From Campylorhamphus procurvoides (Eukaryota > Chordata > Aves > Passeriformes > Dendrocolaptidae): DNA of 64,000 nt. Positions 12,801 to 24,800 of this stretch are shown one piece after another. The DNA is taken from positions 75,411-139,410 of the forward strand of contig WBMV01002648.1 of the NCBI GenBank assembly GCA_013396655.1, in the 5' to 3' direction. A program made the translations under genes and the position numbers. The notes beneath the pieces are model-generated. The model saw only the letters and a list, made by a program, of their open reading frames with translations. It did no database searches and had not been told where the DNA came from. How positions within the stretch are numbered: the first letter of the stretch is position 1; every line of letters begins with the position of its first letter.

Positions 12801-15800
12801 TCCAAAATTGTTGAGCTCTTTTAGATTCTAGGAATGGAAGAGGCCTAGCCATGAATCAAAATATGACACTATCAGTAGATTTATGGACAAAGAAATTACA
12901 TGACTTTTAGGGTTAGAAAATAATTAAGTTGTGGTACATCTTAATAGTTAACATCAGGATTGAACCGTCTTAAAGAAAAACAAAGCAAGAACAAACAAGA
13001 ATAAAAAATAATATTTCCTACTGGAAGATGCTTGCCGTCTTATCTGACAAGTGACATAGTAGGGAGAACTATATAATCAAATAGATAATGAAAAGAAAGA
13101 AAAAAAATACTTTTAATCTACCTGATAACAGCTACTCTGGTTTTTCCTATGTGTCCTAAGACTGGGTCTCAAGCAGAAGATACGACCTTTATACATTAGT
13201 TTTTAAAGTTTACATCAAGAAATGAATAAGTACATGCCCATAATCACCTTCTCATAGAGTACAAGAGATGGCATATTAAAAAAAAAATGAGAACAGGTGC
13301 AAAAAACCAAAAACCCTCACATGTAGAAGAAGAGGTCTGGAAGAAGCCCCATGCTTACAACCACAATCTTGTTGCACAATATACAGCATGCTGCATGGTG
13401 CCATCTGAAAGAGTGGTTTGGGGAAAGAGAAGGTTCACTTACACAGCCACTATTGCTACTTGTCAGAGATAGAAAAGCATAACACTGAGGAATTCATCAA
13501 TTGTATGAAACTGTTTTACATTCTGCTGATTTTTTGCTTGTGAGTCTTACAGTGCCAAGACATTCATTATTGCTTCAGGGGATTTACATATGCACATATA
13601 TGCATATAAACATAGATATAAATTAAAAAAAACCTATTCTTGGAAATTGCTGAATAGAAGCAATGCCCTATATCTGCTCTGCACTTTCCCAGAAATGCCT
13701 GCTAATTTGTGTTGAGGGTTCTGGGTTCTTTGAACAATGAGTCTTGTGTAGGGCTGATAAGTAATTCAACAGGTAGATAAATGGTGCTTTACCAGTGAAA
13801 TCTTTACTCTTAACACTCTGCTACACAACCATTACAATGCACAACTTTATAGACCAACTAGCAAGCTGCATATCCCAGAACACTCTTCTGAAGGAGGAAG
13901 AATAGTATCTGAGCATCCTTTTAGTGTCCTTGTTCTGACACTTAATTCTTGCTTAGTCAGACTTGCTCTGAAAAGAGTATAAATTGTATAAGATAAGGAC
14001 TACACTGACCATCAGAATTTCAGTGTGCCAAAATTTATGTGCAAAAAACCCCACCATCACATAACATCACTAGTAAGTAAAAAAGGAGCTAATGGAATGA
14101 GAAGTAACATTGGACAGCAGAACGAGTGGAGGATGTTTCTGGAAATGGATTTTGGAAGGCTTTGGGGATCTTGCATGGTCTTGATTCCCCCCTATAGTCC
14201 ATGCCCACTTCCTGGTCTCATTCCTGCACTTATATGGTACTGTGTTATTCTTATCTTCAGGAACTAAAACAAAGATGTTTGTCCCAGAAAAGCACTGCCC
14301 TGCCTCTGTGTGGCCCCCATCTCCAGCCATGTCTTTTTTTTTTCCACGGCATGTTACTACCAACAGTCCTTGGTTATTACCAACAATCTGTATCTGTTAT
14401 TACCAGCAGTCCTTGGTTGGCTCCAGACAAAGCAGTTATTGCTGTTTGAGACATACACATTAGCCCCTTATCTTCTGCAATTCTACAGTACTTGACTCAA
14501 CATTGTAACACTATCTCAGTATACAAGCTGGAAAACTGCAATTTGTCTGACTTTTCATGGCTGATTACACAATTCGGAGTAGAATGTCCTCTGACATTTT
14601 GCATCACTTACTTCTTTATCTTTTCAGTGTAGATATTTGCTGCATATTCATTAATTTCTGTTTTAATATTCTTCCTTTCTTTTGCTTAGTGGTACACGTT
14701 GGACAATTCATTGCAGCAGTGTTTGTGACAATGCCTAGACTGTTTTGTTTTTTTTTCTGATAGCTGACAAGTTATTCCAAAGTGCTTAGTATGTACAGGA
14801 AAACGCAATTATTCAGTTTAGTGCTGAGACTCAGTTGAGTAGATGTTCTTTTGCTTGGTGTATCTCTACCTCTACGATCATCTCTCTCTCTTTTCAAATG
14901 CTTTCCTCAGCATCTCTAACTGCATCATCTGCCAGTGCATAACTCTTTCAGCTGGTTCACTTAACTTCTGTTAGAATTTATGCAATCCATCTGCTCTCAT
15001 GGGACCTATCTGATATTTTTTTTGTTAGAAAATGTTTTTCTTTCATGGATTTTTTTTTAATCCTATATTTCATGGAGCCAAAGAAAATACTGCCTCGGGT
15101 GTTCATTCTTGATAACTTGATCTTCTCGGAAATTGTCATTTTGTCTTAAAAGTATTTATGGTTTATTTTCTGTTACTTTGTTTTAATCTATGTGATTCTT
15201 ACTTTTTACTGTTTTCTAATAGCTTATAATGTGAAAAAATGAAAATCCTTAAAACAATACAATAAACAACTAAATCTTGAAGATTCATTTTGAAATAATT
15301 GTTTCAGAGACTGTCCTGAGCACGACAACCATGAAACAATAGAGTTTTTGGTTTTCAAAGCTGTAAGGAGGGGGTACAACAGAATTGTCACCTTGTACCC
15401 AGACAGCAGACTTTGGCCTGTTTAGAAGACTGGTTGAGTCCTCCTGAGTCCTGTGAGAGGCAGTCCTGAATGGCAAAGGAGTCCAGGATGGCTGGACTTT
15501 CTTTGATAATGAAATCCTAAAGGTGCAGGAGCAGGCTGTCCCCATGTGCTGAAAGATGAGCTGACAGGCCTGACTCAATAGAGGGCTTTCACTGGAACTT
15601 GGGGAATAAAAGAGTTTATGACCTTTGGAAGAAGAAGCAGGTGACTCAGGAGCACTACAAGGATGTTGTGAGATTATGTAGGGAGAAAATTAGAAGGGCC
15701 AAAGCCCAACTAGAACTTAATCTGCCTGCTGTCATAACACTGTCATAAAAGACAATTAAAAAATGCTTCTATAAATACCAGCAAAAAGCAAGGACTAAGG

Positions 15801-18800
15801 TGAACCTCCATCCTTTACTGGATGCAGTAGGAAACATAGTGAGAAACGATAAGGAAAATTCCAAGGTTTCCTTCTTTGCCTCAGTCTTTAATAGTAAGAC
15901 CTGGTGTTCTGTGGGTTCCCAGGCACCTGAGCTTAAAGACAGGGACAAGAAGTAGAACCAAATCCCCATAATCGAAAGGAAGAATGGTCATTAACCTGTT
16001 CCATCACTTAGGCAGGGACAAGGCCTGAGGCTGGAGAAGATCCCCATAAGGGTAATGAGGGAGCTGGAAGGAGGATCCAGGCCTGTCTTGGTGCTGGGGG
16101 TGGTCATGCAGCAGATGATCCTGAGTGACATCATATGGCACGTACAAAACCTATGTGGTCAGGCCCAGTCAGGATATGGGTTTATGAAAGGTAGTTCTTA
16201 CTTGACTAACCTGATCTCCTTCTATAACAGGGTGATCCCCCTAGTGGATGAGGGAAAGGCTGTGGATGTTGTTTACCTAGACCTTAGTTCGTTATTGCTC
16301 TTTACAGTAATTTCCTGAAAGGAGGTTGTAGTGAGGTGGGGGTCAGTTTCCTTTCCCAGGTAACAAGCGATGGAGTGAGAGGAAATGGCTTTGAGTTGAG
16401 CCAGGAGAGGCTTAGATTGGATATTAGGACAAACTTCCTCACCAAAAGGGTTATCAAGCTTTGGAACAGGCTGCCTAAGGAAATGGTGGAATCATCATCT
16501 CCAGAGGTATTTAAAAGTGTAGTTGTGGCACTTGGGAACATGGTTTGGGGACATGGACTTTGGAGTACTGGATTAATGGTTGGGCTCAATGATCTTAGAG
16601 GTCTGTTCCAACCTAAATGATTCTATGATTCTACCCTTGCATTTCAGCTAAATAAAAGTCCTTTGGGTTCAGTTTTCTCATAAACTCAGAGTCTTGAGTG
16701 GTTTTTGTTTTGAGTTTTTTAAGTATTTTTCATATCCATTTACCTACTATCACTTCTCATCTTCATGATTTAAAATTTGGTAGATATGGTGACTGGACAT
16801 GAAGTCATCCACTGGAAAAAATCTTAGAGTGCTACATAGTGTGATATTTAAAGCCAAATAGTTAATTCTATGTCGTACAAACAGGTTTTCGTAATGAGTT
16901 TCTTCGATTTCTGAAAAGTAAATAGATAAAATAGAAATTTTTAAGAGAAAGGGTTTTCTTGGAGGTTTCTTCTTCCCTCTTTTGAAATTTTCTTTATGTC
17001 CTTAATGGGCTCTATGAACTGTCTTTTCATTAGAAATGAAATCTTTTAATTACTTTTTTATGATAATGAGCTGTGCTTTTCCATGCAGGGTTTTCTATGG
17101 AGCAGCAGGCCAGCATTGTGATACATACTAATATAATTATACACTCAAACGCTAATATTTCAAATTATTTTGAAGAGTTCATTTTCATCAATCCCAAATA
17201 GCATGCTCCAACTAATTTCATCAGAAAGATGAAGCTAATTATCTCATCAAGTTTAACTGTTTCTAGATTCTTGTTTGCATATATGGTAGTTATAATGAAT
17301 GGAAAGTCATCTTTGCCAAAATACCATGGAATGATACCTCAGATATGACAGTTTGAATATCATAAGTCTTGTTCATCACTAAGCACTAATGGCAGTAATA
17401 CATCCATGTGTGAGTCAACACAGGCAGGCACCCGGGACAACCACAAATCCATGGCTAAAACACACAAAGTAAATTTATTTTCATTTCCGCACTAATGGGG
17501 CATCCCTGAAGTAGCACCCAGGCAGAGCTGTGCAAACAGAGATGCAGGTGCCATTAAACTCGTTCCGTGCTAGAGGACTGCATAGGTTTTCAGGTATTAT
17601 TCCTAGCTGCAAGGTCATTTGGGTGTGTTTACAATATTCCTCAGCAGTCATCACTTTTAGCCCATTCCTCATAACAATAAAATGTGATGTAAAGGATGTT
17701 ATAGAAAGTGTTGACAGTATAATATTGAGTCCAAGTGTGAACCCTCTTACAGAGTTACAGGTTGCAGCATTACAACCAGTTTTATTATGTCTCTAACAAA
17801 TATAATAGTTTCCTTCCAGTGTCTTTGCTGACATACTTTAAAAGTAATGTACAACCTTAGGCAACCCTTTATTATCCTTAGAATTGATAAAATATCCAGT
17901 GAAAACAAGCCATAGTTCTCTGAAAATGCTATTGACTGAAGCTGCTTCTTGGCTGGAGGGTAAAGATCCCAAAGAAATTATGCTCTTACAGTTTGTTTTC
18001 ACTTTCTTCATTTCGGAATATCACAACAAAGATGATTCGTTTCAGCTTTGTATCTGTTCTGCCTTTAGAAACTATGACAGAGAGATAAAATTTACAGAAC
18101 TGGAAAAATAAAAGCTAAGGCTTTGCATCACTGAGAAGCATGGAAATAATTTTATGGTTGCCCTATAGATCTATTAATCGGTTTTCAGTCAATTTAGAGA
18201 TTATATCACATTTAAGCTTAAGCAGGGATACACATTGTGCCAGGCACCTTTACATGAAGAAAAGACATGATAATGTGATGGTGAAACTGTTGGCTTGAGT
18301 TTTTGGACCCGTTGCCTAACTTTTTTTTTTTTTTTGTGATAGAAAAGTCAAGATTGCCCTGTAATTTAAAAGATGTACTTTGAGGATATCAGCCTTTTAA
18401 GTCTGAACATCTCTACTTTTTACTTTTAGTAGTGTGTTGCAGCTGTTTAGAACGCTGATGTGTAATTAATCATTTGTCAGCAGTCACCAGCTTATTTTTT
18501 GTAAAATCCACTGAGTTTATTACGTCAAATACTATTTAGCAATGTGTATAAGGTCCTAAGTAAAATAAAGACTTAATTTTTCAGGTGGAGGTACGCTTAA
18601 ATTGTCTTAAAACTTTAATGTGTTTTTGTATTAAATGTAAAGTATAAATATGAAATTAAAACCAGTGTATAAATACATCTGGAGCATATAGAGAAACAGG
18701 GCTTTTTATATCTGTTATGGTATTACAGGATTTTTCCATGCTTTGATATGTCACAGAATAACAGAATCAATGAGCTTGGAAAAGACATCTGAGACCACTG

Positions 18801-21800
18801 AGTCCAACCTATGACCAAACACAACTTTGTCAACTAGACCATGGCACTCATTTCCACATCCAGTCTTTTCTTAAACAGCTCCAGGGATGGTGACTCTACC
18901 ACCTCCCTGGGCAGCCCATTCCAATGCACAATCACTCTGTGAAGAACTTCTTCCTAATGCCCAAAAAGTCATGAATATTGAGGGGGAAATGCTGATACTG
19001 TCCATGATACTGGGTGGAAATGAAAGGCTGTAATGCAGTCTGGCGGTTTTTAATGAATTTGGACTCCAGATTGTCATAACAAAACGAACTAGCATCATTG
19101 AGACAATCGAGAGTTTTAATTCATGAAGTGGATGATTGTGTTTCATTAGTTCATCCAAGAAAGAAATTGGGGAATAGAATTTGGATTTCAAATATAGACA
19201 AAGAATTTGCTACTTCCAAACCCACTCCAGCCAGCCTAGTTAGGTTCAAGCCTATCAAACCTCACTATTGATTGAGAGTAGGTGGGTAATGATGTTCTGA
19301 AGAGTAGATGTATATGTATGGACGTAGAAAATATAAATTTATGTTTTTTGTAATCAACATGTAAACTCTCAGTTGCTTATTGTCTTGATACCAAAGGCAG
19401 TTTTGCCTCCTCTGCCGAACAATCACACTGTTCTGCATGGGAGCATAAAAAGGATAAAAAGGAAAAAAACAAAAAAGGAAAAAAGAAAAAGGGAAAGAAG
19501 AGAAGGAAGGTCCATATTCTTGAGATGAGGTGATGAAGGTTTCCTCCATAGGAACCCTATCTCTAGCTTATCAAACCTAAGCTGAGGCTGTGTCTTAATT
19601 TAAAATCTTACCTCTTTTGAACAGTCATACAGTACAAATTCCTACTCCAGAAAGAAGAGCTAGAAAGTGAAAATGGAGGAAGGGGGAGCAGAAGATGGGA
19701 AAAAATAGAAAAAGTAGGGACAACTCAAACTTGCTAAACTGAGAGGAGACCAACAATAGAATTTTTCAGCTAAACTTAGAACAAGTTCTGAATTTTAAAT
19801 TTGGCATTCTGAGGTGTTGGGTGTGTCAGAAATAAGAGAGGCAGAAAGACCTTCCTGGAAATGATGCATAGGAGAACTCAGACTCCATCTTATGATTTAT
19901 CCTATCAGTCTCTCTTTTTGTATTAGTTACACTATTCACAAGTGCCTTTATTTAAAAACAAAAATTTAAAAAAATAGGAAAAGAAAAAGAAATACTAAAG
20001 TAAACTCCAGATTATTTGCTTTAGTTAAGGTAAACTTTAAGAATATTGCAAAACTCAGTAAAAAGCCTTTATGGCAAAAAAATGCACTACTTTATCTATG
20101 CCCTGCCTTCAAAAGCAAACTTCATACAAAAATCAAATACAAAAAGATTTTGCAAGCACGTCAGCAAATATGAATACTGTTGCTAAAGTCTGATTGTTTG
20201 CTATTCTTGTTTCACTCTCGCTTTACGAAAAGGTTGAAACTGCTTAAATGCTGGAACTGATGAACCTATACATAAATGATTAGAAATGCTCTGCGAATAA
20301 TTTCCAGTAAAACTCATCACCGAGTTTCCTTATGAGCATGTCAGTCTCTGCTTCGAATGCTACTTAGAGTTGTAAAACCCTTTTATTGAACTGTCCATTT
20401 ATTCTTCACAATAAATTGTCCAAGTCAATTCTGTTAATACTGTCACAGATTGGCTTTTTTATTGTGGATTGTATCAGCCTCTGCAGTGATTGCCTGTTGT
20501 CTTGGCAAAAAGATGCATTTTGACCGTTACTGTCTGCCAGTGACAATTTTTCCCTTAATTTAGGAATTCCTACTTCTTATGAAGGCCAGCTGGAAGCAGC
20601 TAATGCATTACAGCAACTTCCTCAGCTGTTGGCCTTGGGAATATGTATTCTCTCCAGAATATATATCTTTGGCAGGGAACAGAAAGAAGGAATCTTGGGT
20701 AACGGGTGTGCATGCCAAGTGAAAGGATTGTTGTATTTAACGCCTAGGTTTCTGCCCTTGAAATTACGTCTAAAAGAAGTTCAAAAGTAGGACAAAATTC
20801 ATACAGGTTGGGTAGATTCTCTTTTTGAAAGAAAGAAAAGCTTTTTTTTAGAAAATAAATAGCTGTTACTGATCTTTACCCAGGGTTTTTTTGTAATCTT
20901 TAACAGGAATGTTTTACATGTCTTGCTGCTTTGAGTGGTTTTACAGTACATTTAGGACTGCGTCCAAAATGCACAGATTAACAGCCACATAAAAAAAAAC
21001 CTCTGGCTGTGCATTAGAACATTTAGTCTAAACCTACAAATACAGTTGTCCTATGGGATTTTTTGCTAATCAGCTACATGGCCTTAAAGTGTAGGTCATC
21101 TGAAGAGACAGAAGTAAAATGGAATTGACCTCCACAAAAATAAAGCATCACATATGCAAGACTGGCATTTGTGAGGTAGACGGGATGGGAAGAAGAACTT
21201 CAGAAATGTATTCTTCCTTCACTAGTAATAAAGGCTGTAGGTTTAAATTAATCTGAGATCTGCTAAATTATTGAAAACACTACATAGGGAGTGAGCATTT
21301 TCTGTAAATCTCACGTATGTAAGCTTTATGTTAACATATAGATGTATATATATAAATGTAAAAATACAAGCAGTTTTGACAGATACATTTCTTTCTGATT
21401 AAATTAACTGCTTAATATGTAAAACTGAAAATATTTTATATTTTCTCCAAATTGAAAGCTTTGCTACAGTTTTAAAGATGGAAATTCCAGAATTATACAG
21501 AAGCTATACAGCTTTAGCTACATTTGACAGACACTATTTAAAAAGTGGCAGCTGCACATCTACTGAGAGGTATTTACCTCAGGTTGAATATTGTCATTGA
21601 GAGAAATTCAAACGGGAGGCAAGTTTGCCAGGCAGTTTTGCAAGAGTCTGCTTCACCTAGAATGTACCTTTGCATACACAGTCAAATGAGTATCAAAATC
21701 AGGTCAGAGCTTCTGCTCTGAAGTGCATCTAGCTGATTTGCAGAAGTTTAGGTGTCTCCTAGGGAAGTCAGATCAAGTCCATACCTTTGCAGGGTAAGGA

Positions 21801-24800
21801 AGAAAAATGTTATAATGCCTTTTATCCAATATTCAGTGGCTGCTCTCAGCTGTAACAGCAGTTTGCTGATGTGTTTGCAGGACAGTTTCATGGAGACAGA
21901 AATCTCCGTGTTTATCTGTGTACCTAGCAAGTTCACTGCTAAATGCTACACCTGAAGTATGATTTCCCTATTTCATACTATTCAAATTACTTACAATATG
22001 AGATAATATAGATATGGTAAAAAAATTTTTTTCTGGCTTTCGGTCAATAGAATTCTTAATTTTGATGTCAGACCACTGATGATGATGTGTGAACATGGAA
22101 GAGCACAGCTTTCCTATCAGATCCATCACTGATTTTAAAACCCTAATGGTTTAGAAAAAATTTGCTTTACTTGTAAACTGATAAGGTTAGTTTTGAAAGT
22201 TTTGGATTGCAAAACACTCTTTTCCCCAGACATCCTGAAGGACTTATTAATAAGTTCCCAGGTTTTAAAAATAAGAATAAATACACTTAAAATTTAGTAC
22301 GTTGGAGGACCATATGCATAATGTTGGCCATTATAGGAAGTCAGATTATTCTTAGATGCACAGAGAAAAGGCAGAGGGTTCAGGAAAAGGAATTCTGTTG
22401 AGAAGTTTTTTTCTCATGCAATTTTAAAGCACTATACTAAATTCAAAGTTGATGACAAACTTCTACTTTAAAAATACTTTGATACTAACTGATTTCCCTC
22501 CTGTAAACATCATATTTGTCAAACTGTAGTTGATATTGAACAGGCAACTATCTATTTGTAATTTGTAATTTGTGCTGGCACTGCAGGCTGTATCTGATTA
22601 CCGTAGCAATACATAGTTCTTTATTGACTCTGTGGAGTTACTCACAATATACATCACTGAAAACAGGAGCAAAATCAAGTCCACTTGCTGTCTTTGTAGA
22701 ACACCAGTGTTTGATTTTGTGTGGTTAGAAGTGGAAGTGTGCTTTGGACCTTGTTCTGTCCCTTCTGAAAATACACTTCAGGTGTATATCTCAGTCACCT
22801 GTAGCTCTCTGGAAACCTCATAAGTGCAAAATACAGGAGTCCCACTTCATTTGATATGCATATTTGGGTGCAAGCCTTCTTTTTCCTCTTTAGCACATGT
22901 AAACCTTTTCCTCCAGTAATAGTGCTTAAAATATCACTGAAAAGCACATAGATAACAAACCTGAGGGTAAAACCTCCTTTACTGTTTCCTACACTCAAAA
23001 TTTTTTCATTCTTTGCAGAAAACTATACTTCTTCATCTCTCTCTTGAGATAAGAATGGCTGTGAAACATCTTTTATTATAGCACCTTCTCCTTGTCTTTC
23101 TCATTTCAACTTTTCTTCAGGTGCTTCTTGAAGCTTCCCAAGGATATATATTCTGGATATTTATATAATTAGGAGTTTTTAGAATAAAAATGTTTTCAGG
23201 ATTAAGAAGCAAAAATTTTCAGTCTGAGCTCATATCATTCATTGCAAGAAATTGATTAATATTTGAAGATGTCCTCTGTGGTACATTTCTCCAAAACTTA
23301 CTGAAATTTGTGGGTCCTTGAGTCAAAAACATTAGCAGGTAGAAGCAAATTCCAAGATATAATTTTTAACAGATTTATAGTTAAAACAATAGAATGTGTG
23401 TCAATGGGCACAAAAGTAATTCACATCCTATGAAATTTTGTTCACAAAAAGTCAGTGAAGAGAGGACAGCATGTATTCTTTCTTTTTTTTGTAAGTTTTT
23501 TAAGTATCTGTATTTTGTAGGTTTTGTAATTATCTGTACAGCACGGCCAAAGTTTTCATTCTGTTGCTGTGATAATATAAAGTTCCTGGTGTTACAGTGC
23601 TCAGCTTTTTTATTTTCTTACCTCATTCTCTGTGGCAACAAGATGGGACAGTTGATTAAAAGCTGGATATCATGTCTCACATTGTGTGTTTTATTTCTGG
23701 GACACGTGAGAAAGCATGCAGATGTGATGCAAAGACAGGAGGCATACACTCTGCTCAGTAGAAAGGGCATTTTTGCACTGGTAATGAATGGCTTACTTAA
23801 AAAATCTTCTCTCAGACTGTTATTGTCTGTGAACAATTTTTCCCATCACTTTCAACACTACAGTAAATTAGAATACAGATACAAGAGAGTAGCCCCTGCT
23901 CCCTTCAGGTACATTGCTACGTTTCAGGTTCATCACAAGCTCTACAAAATGGACATTGACAGCAATAGGATGGTGGAATCAGTCCTTCAATTAATACCGC
24001 AAATTTGTTTGTGCTTTTTTAATTGATTTTCATTCAGCTAACTGAATAGAATTCAGAAATCTTGGAATACTCACATTTGAAGGAGCAGGCACTGACTTCA
24101 CCTGGACTAGCATTTCATCTTCATGATTACAGGCTAAAAAACCTTTCCAGTGAATGTGTCTTCTGTGTCTTCCAGTGCTCCGTTACCTGTGGCAAAGGGA
24201 TGCAGTCCCGAGTCATCCAGTGCATGCACAAGATCACAGGAAGGCATGGCAATGAATGCTTTTCATCTGAAAAGCCTGCAGCCTACAGACCCTGTCATCT
24301 CCACCCCTGCAACGAGAAAATTAATGTTAACACAATAACATCACCCAGGTTAGGTAAGCAGTCAAAGTGACACATTCCTGCTAGAAATCTCTTTTCAGTT
24401 CCTTCTCTCCCTAGGTTAATGATATTCTCAGCTTAAAAACAGAAGGCTAGGACTCAGGAGATACTCAGGAGATGTAAATTCTATGCAGAGACTCATCTCC
24501 CTGCCTCAGTTCTACAGTGTGTATGTCAGAGACTGTACCTCAGAATGGTGAAAGGTTTTTGTTATCTGAAACTGATATTATGGGCACAAAATATCCTATG
24601 TGAAAATATATTTTAGAAACACTATAGATACACATGTTTTTATATGTATTTGACTATTCAATTTTATCAAACATTTCTGAAGTGAAAAAATAACTTTCTT
24701 TTCCCTTTGAAAGCTCTGCAAACTATGTTCTCTTGACATATGTGAGATCAAGGAGGCCCTTATTTGTTTCTCAGATTTAGAGAGCTGTTTCCATTTGTCT

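Larger units (their letters stand above)
9076..24175 (+). other. ADAMTS19: ADAMTS19 large intron of 15.1 kb
   Basis: This is the longest intron in the window, splitting the last TSP1 repeat after its opening strand. It contains two CR1 copies (15285-16632 plus, 18751-18962 minus), an imperfect 20-23 bp tandem repeat (14354-14416), a 15-base T tract at 18321-18335, possible LTR-like pieces near 11190-11430 and 14130-14460, and an open frame of 210 codons at 23394-24026. The remaining sequence is AT-rich with nothing recognisable. Confidence 0.75.

Noticed and set aside
16055..16318. Reverse-transcriptase-like open frame as a gene
   Set aside because: It is a fragment of a dead CR1 with frameshifts and an internal deletion, not a host gene or retron.
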